The position numbers and the translations under genes were made by a program. The notes beneath the pieces were generated by a model that worked only from the letters and a program-made list of their open reading frames with translations, ran no database searches and had not been told where the DNA came from. Below are positions 51,040-61,729 of a stretch of DNA of 64,000 nucleotides, one piece after another. The stretch comes from Robbsia sp. KACC 23696 (GTDB lineage: Bacteria; Pseudomonadota; Gammaproteobacteria; Burkholderiales; Burkholderiaceae). The stretch spans positions 1 through 64,000 of the forward strand of contig NZ_CP156626.1 of NCBI RefSeq assembly GCF_039852015.1, read 5' to 3'. Numbering within the stretch: position 1 is the first letter of the stretch; each line of letters opens with the position of its first letter.

Positions 51040-51384
51040 ATGGGACTGTTCGATACCCTGACGTCAAAATTGTTCGGTACCGCCCACGCCAAGGGTGGTG
51101 ATGCACCGGCCGGTACGCCTGCGGCAGGCGGCGATGCGGCTAACGCCCACGCGGATCCCCTGGTTCTGCTCCGCGAAAAAGCCGCCAAGCATCCCGAGAA
51201 GCTCGACTGGGAGCATTCGATCGTCGACCTGATGAAGCTGGTCGGCATGGATCACAGCCTGGAGGCGCGCAAGAAGATGGCTGAAGAACAGAAGTATCCG
51301 GGTGATATGAGCGACAGCGCGGCAATGAATGTCTGGTTGCATCAACAAGTGCTGGACTCCATCGCCAAACGCGGCAGCATCTGA
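51040..51384 (+). CDS. DUF3597-family small cytoplasmic protein
   Basis: This 114-aa protein begins MGLFDTLTSKLFG, then an Ala/Gly-rich linker, then KAAKHPEKLDWEHSIVDLMKLVGMDHSLEARKKMAEEQKY and the ending MNVWLHQQVLDSIAKRGSI (segments of a helical domain). This matches what I know of DUF3597 proteins, whose function is unknown. GGGAGA about 8 bases before ATG 51040 fixes the start; the frame is open upstream without support. Confidence 0.8.
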   Translation: MGLFDTLTSKLFGTAHAKGGDAPAGTPAAGGDAANAHADPLVLLREKAAKHPEKLDWEHSIVDLMKLVGMDHSLEARKKMAEEQKYPGDMSDSAAMNVWLHQQVLDSIAKRGSI

Positions 51385-51588
51385 GCGGCTATAGCAACAA
51401 CGCCGGTTCGTCACGGGACCGCGGCGGGATCCGACGTCGTTAGTGTGCTTCGCCCCAAGACCGGATTCCGCCACCGCGCCGCGACATAAGCGACAATAGG
51501 GCTTCGCTACCGCAACCCGGCCGCGCGCCCCGCTGCTTCCTTCGTGCAGCGCACCGCGCTGCGGCATGCGCCAGGAGGAGATGCCGCC

Positions 51589-52396
51589 ATGAAAGTCGCC
51601 ATCGGACAGTACGTCGTCGGAAAGGACCCCATTGCCAATGCCGAGCAGGCGTCGGCGACCATCGTGCAAGCGCATCACGCAGGCGCGCATCTACTCGTGC
51701 TGCCGGAGATGGCGCTGGCGCTGGATGCGGCGGACCCGGATCTCGCCCGCCGCAGCGCACAGCCCTTGACGGGGCCCTTCGTTACTACACTGCGTCACGC
51801 CAGTGCCGATGCACCCGGCTTGACCGTCGTCTTCACGGTCCCCGTGCCCGTCGAAGGCAACGACACGCAGGACGGCGGCAAGGCCTATAACACGCAGCTC
51901 GCGTTGCGCGACGGCAAGATCGTCGCCGAATACCGCAAGATTCACCTCTACGACGCCTTCAATATGCAGGAGTCGAAGCGCATTGCGCCGGGCGACGCGG
52001 TTCCGCCTCTGCTCGATATCGACGGCATGAAGGTCGGCATGATGACCTGCTACGACGTCCGTTTCCCGGAACTCGCGCGTCGGCTGGCGATCGATGGTGC
52101 GGACGTCCTCGTGCTGCCCTCGGCCTGGATCAAGGGGCCGATGAAGGAATGGCATTGGGAAGTGCTCTGCACCGCCCGCGCGCTGGAAAATACCTGTTAT
52201 ATGGTGGCGTGCGGCGAATGTGGGCCGCGCAATATCGGCGCGAGCATGGTCATCGATCCGCTGGGCGTCTGCATCGCGCGTGCCGCGGAAACCCCGGCGC
52301 TGCTGTTCGCGGAACTGCTGCCGCAACGCATCGCCGAGGCCCGCGCCGCGTTGCCGTCGCTGGCGAACCGACGCTTCGAAACGCCGGCGCTGGCCG

Positions 52397-52416
<20 letters not shown>
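51589..52416 (+). CDS. Carbon-nitrogen hydrolase (nitrilase superfamily amidase)
   Basis: This 275-aa amidase has the Glu-Lys-Cys triad: LVLPEMALAL, AEYRKIHLYDAF and MMTCYDVRFPELAR. The sequence class resembles deaminated-glutathione amidase and omega-amidase enzymes, which clean up transamination by-products. The substrate is not certain. AGGAGGAG about 10 bases before ATG 51589 sets the start. Its last 20 bases overlap the end of the convergent DUF3443 gene. Confidence 0.85.
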
Positions 52417-53710
<1,294 letters not shown>

Positions 53711-53788
53711 GATTCAGTACGGGTGAACGGCAAGCTAAGCGGGAACGAACGGTGCGCCGACACCGTATTGCCAGGCGGCGCGCCCTCT

Positions 53789-54382
53789 TTATTTGATGTC
53801 GGCGGTGTCCATGCCGGTGGGCACCAGGGCGGGGAGCCAAGCGCGTCCTGAAAAAGCGCCCGGATGGCCGGTGATCTGCACCACCATATTGTCCGTTTGC
53901 ACATTGACCGGCGTGCCGCGGCTCCGTTGCGCGCCATTCGCGATATCGGATTCGTGTTCGGCCGCGCGAGCGCTCGCATACTGCGTGAACGCATTGCTAC
54001 CAAGCAAGGACTGCAAATCCGGAATGAAGCGCCCGGCAAACGCGGCAGCAAAGACGGTCTGGTCGACGTTCAGATATTCGCGCTCGACCGTCCCATCCGC
54101 CAAGGTGCTCTGACGCACCGTATAGGTGGACGCGGTGCTCGCCGCCGTACTTGTGACGGCGGCTAGCGCCGTTGTCCCGGTGCGCGCCTGGAATGATCGC
54201 ACCGCGGTGGCCGACAATTGTGCCGAAGCGGGGAGTTGTGGCGCGCCACCGAGATCGGCATGCGCGAGCGGGCTAACGGCAATCGCCAGCACCGACAACG
54301 CGGCGAGCGTCATCGCTTGCCGGCGGCCCCGTTGCGCTCGGATGCTATCGAAATGCGTCGAAAGAAATGCCAATGAATTCAT
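53789..54382 (-). CDS. DUF2844-family exported protein
   Basis: This 197-aa protein has an N-terminal signal (QAMTLAALSVLAIAVSPLAHA). Segments GGAPQLPASAQLSATAVRSF, STYTVRQSTLADGTVEREYL and FAAAFAGRFIPDLQSLLG are typical of DUF2844. It lies 78 nt before the DUF3443 gene on the same strand, so the two are probably co-expressed and act together in the envelope. The function is unknown. Confidence 0.8.
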   Translation of the reverse strand: MNSLAFLSTHFDSIRAQRGRRQAMTLAALSVLAIAVSPLAHADLGGAPQLPASAQLSATAVRSFQARTGTTALAAVTSTAASTASTYTVRQSTLADGTVEREYLNVDQTVFAAAFAGRFIPDLQSLLGSNAFTQYASARAAEHESDIANGAQRSRGTPVNVQTDNMVVQITGHPGAFSGRAWLPALVPTGMDTADIK

Positions 54383-54663
54383 CGGTACGACCTGCTTATT
54401 AAATAAACCGTATCAGCTAGAGGGCCAGCACATCAGGCTTTCGTGACTGTCATATTTCTTCGACAGCGCACATCGATACCCAATCGAACGTGTGATTCAT
54501 GGCACCTTTCTATCTGCTGTCTTTATTGTGCCCGAACCGGCGCGCTGCGGCGCACCGTGCAGTGAAGATGCAACAGTCCTCGCACGGCGTGACAGTGCGC
54601 GATTAATGCTATCGTCGCGGCATCGGGTTTCACCCTAGCGTCTTTTTGTGGAGGGCAACGATC

Positions 54664-55614
54664 ATGAAAGTAGCGGTCATGGGCGCCGGCGCAGTCGGTT
54701 GCTATTACGGCGGTATGCTGGCGCGTGCCGGTCACGATGTCGTACTGATCGGACGGCCCCAACACGTGGACGTGATCAATGCGCAGGGGCTGCGCTTCCA
54801 GACGGCACGCTTCGACGAAAGCATTGCCTTGCGTGCGAGTACGGAAACCGCCGCCATCGCCGATGCCGAGCTGGTGCTGTTCTGCGTCAAATCGATGGAC
54901 ACGGAAAGCACGGCCCGTGCAATGCAGCCCTTCCTGAAAGACGGCGCACTGATTTTGTCGCTGCAGAATGGCGTGGAAAACGCCGACGTACTGCGTGCCG
55001 TGCTGCATCCGCACGTCCAATCGGACAGCGCGGCGCCCGATGCAGGACGCGCCTCGGTAGCAGTTGCCGCGGCAGTCGTGTATGTCGCGGCGGCGATGGG
55101 CGACAACGGCCACGTCGTTCATCACGGCCGCGGTGAACTCGTCATCGAGCCCTCGGCCACCAGCAGCGCGGTGGCCGAAGCGATGATTGCCGCCGGCGTG
55201 CCGACGGAGGTATCGGCGAATGTCAAAGCGGCGCTATGGACCAAGCTGATCATCAACTGCGCGTATAACGCCTTGTCCGCCATCACGCAGTTGCCCTATG
55301 GTCTCCTCTATGCCGGCGCCGGCGTCGTGGAAACCATGCGCGCGGTCGTGGGCGAATGTCTTGCCGTCGCCCACGCCGATGGCATTCGCCTGACGCGCGA
55401 CTTGTATGCCGATGTCGCGCTGATTGCCGAGACGATGCCGGGGCAGCGTTCCTCGACCGCGCAGGATCTGGCGCGCGGCAAGCTGACCGAGATCGATCAT
55501 CTGAACGGTTTGATCGTTCGTAAAGGTGCGGCACACGGTATCGAGACGCCGGTGAACCGCACCCTGCATGCGCTGGTGAAACTAATCGAAGCGAAGCCGC
55601 ACGCCCCTGCATGA
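54664..55614 (+). CDS. panE: Ketopantoate reductase family protein (2-dehydropantoate 2-reductase)
   Basis: This 316-aa NADPH-dependent reductase carries the Rossmann motif MKVAVMGAGAVGCYYGGMLA, then LVLFCVKSMDTESTARAM and the catalytic-domain segment AALWTKLIINCAYNALSAIT with the conserved Lys and Asn. The closing EIDHLNGLIVRKGAAHGIETPVN is standard. It could serve pantothenate synthesis or be one of several ApbA/PanE paralogues, so the gene symbol is provisional. GGAGGG about 10 bases before ATG 54664 sets the start. Confidence 0.85.
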   Translation: MKVAVMGAGAVGCYYGGMLARAGHDVVLIGRPQHVDVINAQGLRFQTARFDESIALRASTETAAIADAELVLFCVKSMDTESTARAMQPFLKDGALILSLQNGVENADVLRAVLHPHVQSDSAAPDAGRASVAVAAAVVYVAAAMGDNGHVVHHGRGELVIEPSATSSAVAEAMIAAGVPTEVSANVKAALWTKLIINCAYNALSAITQLPYGLLYAGAGVVETMRAVVGECLAVAHADGIRLTRDLYADVALIAETMPGQRSSTAQDLARGKLTEIDHLNGLIVRKGAAHGIETPVNRTLHALVKLIEAKPHAPA

Positions 55615-55626
55615 GCGTGCGACGCG

Positions 55627-58431
55627 TCAATAGCCGTAGGTCAGATTGATGAAGACGCCCTGCGCGCGGTCATCGCCCGCAATGCGGAAGCGATACTGCA
55701 CGCTGGCCTGCAGATACGATTGCGGCGCGTGATAGCGGTCCTCACGGAACTGGTAGCGGAACGTCGCTCCCACCCCGATACCGACGCCATAGCCGTTGTT
55801 GGTCAACTGGTTGTAGTCACCGCCGATAACCGCGTACGGGAAGATCGTCGCTTCCGGCTTGATCGCATCGATACGATAGGTCCGTCCCAGATCGGCTTCG
55901 GTGGTCCAGTAGTTCTTGCCCGCCTCGAGATAACGCCCCACTTCGCCGTAGAACGTGCCAGTCCACCAACTCGGCACGTCGTAACGAATCTGCGTGCCGA
56001 AGCCATTCGAATAGGCGGCCCGCGCCAGCCAGTCCGACGTGGCGTTGCGGCCGATCGGAATCTCGCGCTCCAAGGCGAGCACCAGATTTTGTCGGGCGAA
56101 AGGCCGACCGCGGATCCCCACGGCACCCGACAAACTGGCAATACCGGCATCGCGCGCGCCGCTATTCGATGCCGACGCGAAGCCGGAACGGTCATCCCAC
56201 AAGGTGCCGCTGACGCGCGCGTAGACTTCGACCATATGGCCGCCCATATAGCCCCACGGACGCCAATAGCCTTCTACCGACGTCTGTAGCGATTTGTTCG
56301 AGCCGCTGGCGCTTGGGTTGTTCTCGAGCCCCGATGCAACGCCGGGCCGGTAGCTGGTGGAGACGGTGACGCCGCCGCGTCGATCGATCTCGCTTTCCGT
56401 GCGGCGCGTGTCGAGCAATACCGGCGGCGGGATCGTGATCGTGCCGGCGTCGTGCGCATCGATCGCGCGTTTGAAATAGCCACTGGCCAGCGGTGCATCG
56501 CCGGTCTGCAACATTGCATAGCCCGCGTCGAGATAGCCGGACGGCGGCAGGTCGCCATTCGCATCGGCGCGCTGAAAGCGGGCGGCAGCCAGCTTCGGCC
56601 GATTCGCCGCCGCGGCCAGATAGCCGGCCTGCAGATCCGGCACCGCATCGAGCACGCCATGCGCTACCGCATTGCCGGCCACGCTGCGTGCCTCGGACTG
56701 CCGTCCATCGGCATCCAACGCATCGATCAGCAAGAGCTGATGCGATGCGTCGTCGGGGGCGATGCGCACCGCGTCGCGCGCGCCGCGGACCGCCGCCGCA
56801 TAGTCGCGCCGATCGAAGGCGCGCGCGCCGGCTTGATAGGCGTCGTAGGCCGGATCGTAGGGATAGGTCATGCACGCCGGGCCATAGGTGCTCAGCGTGC
56901 AGTCCAGGATCGGCGGCGCGACCGGACCGCGATTTGCAACGCCCGATATCGATGCGGAACCCGGCGCCGGGATCGCGATAGCGCGTTGCTGCGACGAGGC
57001 GGCCATCAGATCCGGGGTCATGCCGGCATCGGTGTCGGGCGTGGGCCGCGGCGGTGGCGGATACAGGCGCGCGAGTGTCGGTTCGTGGCCGGCCGTCAAC
57101 GCTTCCGCTTCGTGCCAGCGCTGCGTCACCGCCACCGAATTGATGTCGGTCGGCGCCATGCTCGCGCCGCCACCGGACCGTGCGAGGGCGTCGTGCAAGG
57201 GCTGGAGCGCGGCGCGTGCCAGCGGGGCATCGCTCAGATACAAGGCGAGGTCGGCAATACTGAGGCGCGCGTTGATGACGCGTGTCCGCGCCGCCAGGGC
57301 GACATTGACGGCAGTGTCGGCCGGCGTCGCATCGGCGGCCTTGTCAGCATTGTCGGGACGCGGCGCGGCGACGGGATAGGGCGTCGCGTCGAGCGACGGC
57401 AGTTTGCCGAGTGCCGACCTCGCATCGGCGATCGCCTCCGCACGCTGGCTTTGCTGGGCGCGGGCGAAAGCACGCCATACACAGAACGTCGCGCCGGCGG
57501 GATCGCTATCGCTCGCGCCGGTCGCGCTGTGCAGCGCCATGGCCTCGGTCGCCGCCGCGTCGGCCAAGGCCGGCTGCTTGTCCGCTAGCAAGGCGGCGAT
57601 CAGCAATTCGCGATACGTCGGGTCGTTCGGCGCGAACATCACGGCGGTCTTGGCCTCCTTGACGGCCTGCGGCGTGTCGCCCGTTTTCAAGGCAAGCGCG
57701 GCGGCACTCGCGTCCGGAATGGCGAGGCGTGCACCGACCACCGCGCGTCGGTCGGCCAAATCGCGCGCCGCATCGGCTTGTGACAGAGCCGCCGTATTGG
57801 CATCGCCGCGACCTGACGTCCCCGCAGTGCCAGCCGCTGTTTGCGGCGCGCTTGGGTCCATCGCCAGTGCGCGCTGGATCGCCGTGTAGGCCTCCGCGTC
57901 CTTGTGTTGCGCCGCCAGCGTGTCGACCATCAACAGGCGCATCGCCATCGAATTCGGATCCAGATCCAGCGAATGCCGCGCCGCTTCCTGCGCAGCCGGA
58001 TAATCCTGTCGCGCATACGCCCGATAGGCATCCTGAGCGGCAAGGAACGCTGGCGTCGGCGTATAGGGTCGCCCGGCTAGCAGAATCTGCTGCCGTCGGG
58101 CCGTGAGCGCACGCTGATCGCCAAAGGCCTTGTGCGCGTCATCGATGACCTTGATCGCATCGCTTTGATGGCCGCCCGCCGCAAGCGCATTGGCCAGCAG
58201 CAGACGCAGCGCGAGCACGTCCGGGCGCTGCCGGATCGCTTCACGTGCCTGCGACGCGCTGGCGTCGTACCGGCGCGCGTTGTAATCGTCTTGCGCTTGT
58301 TGCGCCACCGCATAGGCCGAACCGCTTAGCGGCAAGGGCAGCGTCGCGTCCGCATGCGCAAGCGCGATCACGCCGCCCAGCAGCAGCGGTGCGACGCGGC
58401 GCAGCGCAAGAGGAATGCGTCGATCAGTCAT
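55627..58431 (-). CDS. NfrA-type outer-membrane protein with TPR repeats
   Basis: This 934-aa exported protein starts at ATG 58431 with signal LALRRVAPLLLGGVIALAHA. TPR-like repeats follow (AYAVAQQAQDDYNARRYDAS, AYRAYARQDYPAAQEAARHS, AYQAGARAFDRRDYAAAVRG). The last 300 residues form an outer-membrane domain like the phage N4 adsorption protein A C-terminus (LGRTYRIDAIKPEATIFPYA, end GVFINLTYGY). In the Escherichia coli NfrAB system it passes a surface glycan through the outer membrane. The start overlaps the previous gene by 4 nt. The TPR plus barrel layout also recalls BcsC. Confidence 0.82.
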   Translation of the reverse strand: MTDRRIPLALRRVAPLLLGGVIALAHADATLPLPLSGSAYAVAQQAQDDYNARRYDASASQAREAIRQRPDVLALRLLLANALAAGGHQSDAIKVIDDAHKAFGDQRALTARRQQILLAGRPYTPTPAFLAAQDAYRAYARQDYPAAQEAARHSLDLDPNSMAMRLLMVDTLAAQHKDAEAYTAIQRALAMDPSAPQTAAGTAGTSGRGDANTAALSQADAARDLADRRAVVGARLAIPDASAAALALKTGDTPQAVKEAKTAVMFAPNDPTYRELLIAALLADKQPALADAAATEAMALHSATGASDSDPAGATFCVWRAFARAQQSQRAEAIADARSALGKLPSLDATPYPVAAPRPDNADKAADATPADTAVNVALAARTRVINARLSIADLALYLSDAPLARAALQPLHDALARSGGGASMAPTDINSVAVTQRWHEAEALTAGHEPTLARLYPPPPRPTPDTDAGMTPDLMAASSQQRAIAIPAPGSASISGVANRGPVAPPILDCTLSTYGPACMTYPYDPAYDAYQAGARAFDRRDYAAAVRGARDAVRIAPDDASHQLLLIDALDADGRQSEARSVAGNAVAHGVLDAVPDLQAGYLAAAANRPKLAAARFQRADANGDLPPSGYLDAGYAMLQTGDAPLASGYFKRAIDAHDAGTITIPPPVLLDTRRTESEIDRRGGVTVSTSYRPGVASGLENNPSASGSNKSLQTSVEGYWRPWGYMGGHMVEVYARVSGTLWDDRSGFASASNSGARDAGIASLSGAVGIRGRPFARQNLVLALEREIPIGRNATSDWLARAAYSNGFGTQIRYDVPSWWTGTFYGEVGRYLEAGKNYWTTEADLGRTYRIDAIKPEATIFPYAVIGGDYNQLTNNGYGVGIGVGATFRYQFREDRYHAPQSYLQASVQYRFRIAGDDRAQGVFINLTYGY

Positions 58432-59462
58432 TGCAATAGCCGCTCGACGAGTTGATTGGAAACATAGTGAGGTCCGTCGAACAGATAGACGCGATAGCCT
58501 TGATAAGCCAGTAATTGCGGCCGGAGTTCGTCGGCCGTCGCGGCACGAAAAAGCGGCGCGGGCGCGGAGGCCGCCGCCGTCTCCGCTGCCGCAGCGCTTG
58601 CCGGCGTGTCCCCTCGCACGGGCGGCAGCGGGCGAAACGCCTCGGCAATGACGCGCACGCGCTGGGCGCCAAAACGGCCGACGAGGGCATCCACATAGCT
58701 GCGCGCCACGGGCGCGGTACGGGCGTACACGCCCACGCCGTCCTGAAACAGCACGCCGATGTCGTCGGCTAGCCAGGAGGCGAGCCAGCGCGCCAACGCC
58801 GCGCCGCCGATATTCGAGCGGTCGTAGACACTGATCCACAAGGGCCGCGGCAGGTTCGCAAGCGCTTCGCGCAACTGCGGCGCCTGTGCCCACGTGGGAT
58901 CGACCTCGACCGGGAAATACCATCCCTCGATGTCCAACGGCATCGTGCCGTTGTCGCTGCGCTGCCGTCGGATCGCCTCGGCCAACTGCCGCGATTGCGC
59001 CACGAGCGTCGGTATCGCCGCCCGCGCGTGCGGCTCGCTCGACATCCCCGCCAGCCCCATCAGGATGCGCTGCGCCCAGGGCATGTCGGCGATCCGACGC
59101 CACTCGGGCAGGCGCGGCGCCGGGCTGAATGCCGCCGATTCCGCAGGATCGGGCAGCGGCACGAAGGCAATGCCGTCGACCGCGCTCCACTGCACCATCA
59201 GGTCGGTCACGCCCAAGGCATCCCATCGGCCCGCCGGATCGATGTGCGCATTGTCGAGCTGCCAGACCAATCCTTGCGCCAGCCCGGGTGCCTGGCAGCC
59301 GCCCAATAGCGGCGTGGCGCACGACGCCGCGAACGCGGACGCCGTCGAGACGCCGAGCGGCGTACCGGCGAGCGTTTTCCACAAGCCGCCACGGCCGAGC
59401 ACCAAGGCCGCCGAGCCATGACGCGCCATGGCTCGCAGCACCGTGCGACGCCCGGCCTTCAT
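58428..59462 (-). CDS. Putative periplasmic barrel protein of the Nfr-like locus
   Basis: This 344-aa protein begins MKAGRRTVLRAMARHGSAAL, a basic export signal. The body suggests a TIM-barrel hydrolase-like fold (VWQLDNAHIDPAGRWDALGV, LDIEGWYFPVEVDPTWAQ, LPRPLWISVYDRSNIGGAAL, DIGVLFQDGVGVYARTAP). The conserved Asp/Glu-rich strands (DIEGWYFPVE, QDGVG) could be catalytic. I place it near DUF4434-type proteins with caution. It is coupled by 4-nt overlaps to both the glycosyltransferase and the NfrA-like gene, so a glycan-trimming or secretion role is plausible. Confidence 0.65.
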   Translation of the reverse strand: MKAGRRTVLRAMARHGSAALVLGRGGLWKTLAGTPLGVSTASAFAASCATPLLGGCQAPGLAQGLVWQLDNAHIDPAGRWDALGVTDLMVQWSAVDGIAFVPLPDPAESAAFSPAPRLPEWRRIADMPWAQRILMGLAGMSSEPHARAAIPTLVAQSRQLAEAIRRQRSDNGTMPLDIEGWYFPVEVDPTWAQAPQLREALANLPRPLWISVYDRSNIGGAALARWLASWLADDIGVLFQDGVGVYARTAPVARSYVDALVGRFGAQRVRVIAEAFRPLPPVRGDTPASAAAAETAAASAPAPLFRAATADELRPQLLAYQGYRVYLFDGPHYVSNQLVERLLQ

Positions 59463-61666
59463 GTGGCCCCCAACATCGCGCCCGCCGGCATATCGTCGCC
59501 CGGTGGATGCGGCAGCGCCCACGCCGGCACCGGCTGCGCGGCGGTGACTTCCCGGGCGCGCGCCTGCGCCGCGATGGCGGCCTGCAAGCCCTCCGGCGTG
59601 ATCACGCCCTCGGCGACCATGAAGTCCCCGATCCGTCCATGACGCTCCGGCTTGTAGCGCGACAGCACCTCAAAAAAGTGCTCGCGCGTTACATAGCCGA
59701 ATTCGATCAACAAGTCGCCGAGCAAGGGCACGCGCGTTTGCTTGACCGCCTCGTCGGTTCGCGTGCCGCGTAACATCCGGATGCCGGTCGCGATTTCGCT
59801 CTCGCTGGCGACCTGCTGCGCGACGCGATGCACGTCGTCATAGCCCATCGCGGCGGCGAGTTCCGCCAGCGTCTCGTTCGACAGGACGCTGGAACTGAGC
59901 AGGATCGTATGGCCCAGTTCGTCCTCGCCATGCACCAGCACGCTGTGCTGCGTGGCGACGTCGAGCGGCAAACGGTCTCGATTCGCTTCGATAATGGCGG
60001 GATCGAAATGCGCGCGCTCGATATCGCCCTGGAAGGCAATCGCCTCGGCCAGCGTCTCTTCGTCGAGCCAGCCGCGCGTCATCAGGACACGCCCCAAAGG
60101 CACCTGCCGCGCGAAGTCGTCCTGCAACGCCTCTTCCAATTGCGCTGGTTCGATGGCCTGCCAGGACACCAGCAATTCCCCGAGCCGCAGATGGCGCCCG
60201 GCGACGAGGCCGTCTTCCGACGGGAAGTCGTGCATCGTCTTGTCCCAGACCAGACGCTTGCCCGTGAACAGGTGATAGCTGAACAGGCGCCAGGCGCGCG
60301 TGACCGCCAGGAAGTTGACGAAATTGCTGACCACGCTGCGGGGGATGGCGATCAAGGCCTGCTCCCACCCATACAGCCGCGAAACGAAATAGGCGCGTTG
60401 CGTGACGCGCAGGATGACCATCACCGCATTGACGACGAGCACGAAACGCAGCCACCGCGCCTCGATCACCGGCGACGGTATCGGCAGCCAATCGAAGCCG
60501 ATCCCCGCGACGATGATCAGCACCAGATACTGAATCGCCACCACATAAGCGAACATGCCGATAAAGGCGGTGACGATGCTCTTGCGATCGCGGAACAGCA
60601 AATAGCGTTGCGCGAACGTGCCGGTCCAGCCGGTCTGCTGCCAATTCTGCAGGCCGATCCCCATCACCCAGCGGGCCTTCTGCCGATAGGCGGCACGCAG
60701 ATTGTCCGGAAAATATTCGCGCACGCACAGCGGCATCGTCAGCGTGAATTCCTTTGGCGGCAGCAGCCCGAACAGGCGCGTGCGCAGGGTGCGGAACTGC
60801 ACCGGGAAACGCGCGAAGATCGATGTCATGCCCATGCGACCGAGTCGTGTGCCGACGTCGTAGTCTTCGGTCAGGCTGTCCGGGTTGAACGGTTGGCGGT
60901 CCGTGGTCTCGATCAATCGCTGCATCGCGCGACGCGAGAAACAGGTGCCGGTGCCCGCCGACGGCACGGTGCCCGTGATGCTTTCGCGCACGACCAGATC
61001 CTTGCCGTGCCACTCGGCGAACTCGTCCATATAGGTGCCGGCGACGAGCTCATACCAGTTCCGCTCGAGCGACACCACCGGCAACTGAATCATGTCCTTG
61101 CGCGGCAGCAGGTAATTGAAGAACTTCAATTCGAGCGGATGCAGCACGTCCTCGCTGTCGTGCATGACCATGCCGGCGAACAGCATGCCGTGCTGCTGTT
61201 CGTAGTGGAGCACCGCCTGCACCACCCAGTTCAGGCAGTCGGCCTTGCACGTGGGACCGTCGTGCGGGACTTCCACGCGGCGCAACTGCTTATAGCGACG
61301 ACGCATCCGTTCGACCTGATCGATCGTGGCGGCATCGTTCTGGTAGGTACCGACGAAGATCACGTAGTTGCGATATTCGAGCACCCGCACCGCATCCTCG
61401 ATCATCGCGGCGATCACATCGTGCTCGTGCCACGCGGGCACCATGATCGCCAGCATCTGCTCGTCGCGACCGCGCAATTGCGCGACCGTCAACGGACGAT
61501 AGTTGCGCTTGATCGTCAGCGAACGGTAGATCTCGCGGACCCAGAACCAGGCATCGATGAACAGGTCGTCGAGGCTGGAAAACAGGATCAGCGTGGCGAG
61601 AAAGGACGCGCAGTACTCAAGGACCTTGTAGTACTCCGCGACGTAGTAGGCGCTATAGACCGTCAT
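59459..61666 (-). CDS. NfrB-type family 2 glycosyltransferase with MshEN-like c-di-GMP modules
   Basis: This 735-aa inner-membrane glycan synthase has N-terminal membrane helices. The GT2 domain follows (IMVPAWHEHDVIAAMIEDAV, VPHDGPTCKADCLNWVVQAV, MVMHDSEDVLHPLEL, then the acceptor region LTEDYDVGTRLGRMGM and QKARWVMGIGLQNWQQTGW, a QxxRW motif). Further helices cover about 330-440. Residues about 490-600 and 640-715 contain repeated MshEN-like motifs (LRLGELLVSWQAIEPAQLEE, PLGRVLMTRGWLDEETLAEA, RIGDFMVAEGVITPEGLQAA), known to bind c-di-GMP. NfrB of Escherichia coli has this layout. It overlaps the next gene by 4 nt. Confidence 0.88.
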   Translation of the reverse strand: MTVYSAYYVAEYYKVLEYCASFLATLILFSSLDDLFIDAWFWVREIYRSLTIKRNYRPLTVAQLRGRDEQMLAIMVPAWHEHDVIAAMIEDAVRVLEYRNYVIFVGTYQNDAATIDQVERMRRRYKQLRRVEVPHDGPTCKADCLNWVVQAVLHYEQQHGMLFAGMVMHDSEDVLHPLELKFFNYLLPRKDMIQLPVVSLERNWYELVAGTYMDEFAEWHGKDLVVRESITGTVPSAGTGTCFSRRAMQRLIETTDRQPFNPDSLTEDYDVGTRLGRMGMTSIFARFPVQFRTLRTRLFGLLPPKEFTLTMPLCVREYFPDNLRAAYRQKARWVMGIGLQNWQQTGWTGTFAQRYLLFRDRKSIVTAFIGMFAYVVAIQYLVLIIVAGIGFDWLPIPSPVIEARWLRFVLVVNAVMVILRVTQRAYFVSRLYGWEQALIAIPRSVVSNFVNFLAVTRAWRLFSYHLFTGKRLVWDKTMHDFPSEDGLVAGRHLRLGELLVSWQAIEPAQLEEALQDDFARQVPLGRVLMTRGWLDEETLAEAIAFQGDIERAHFDPAIIEANRDRLPLDVATQHSVLVHGEDELGHTILLSSSVLSNETLAELAAAMGYDDVHRVAQQVASESEIATGIRMLRGTRTDEAVKQTRVPLLGDLLIEFGYVTREHFFEVLSRYKPERHGRIGDFMVAEGVITPEGLQAAIAAQARAREVTAAQPVPAWALPHPPGDDMPAGAMLGAT

Positions 61667-61729
61667 GCGCGGCGCCCTTCAGGATGCGGTCATGACGACC
61701 GCAATCGACATCATTCATTGGCGCCCCGC

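Noticed and set aside
58432-59382. N-terminal extension of the NfrA-like protein by 317 codons
   Set aside because: The extension lies within the preceding gene in another frame and reads as low-complexity Arg/Gly/Ala; a signal peptide at ATG 58431 and a 4-nt overlap fit the shorter protein.
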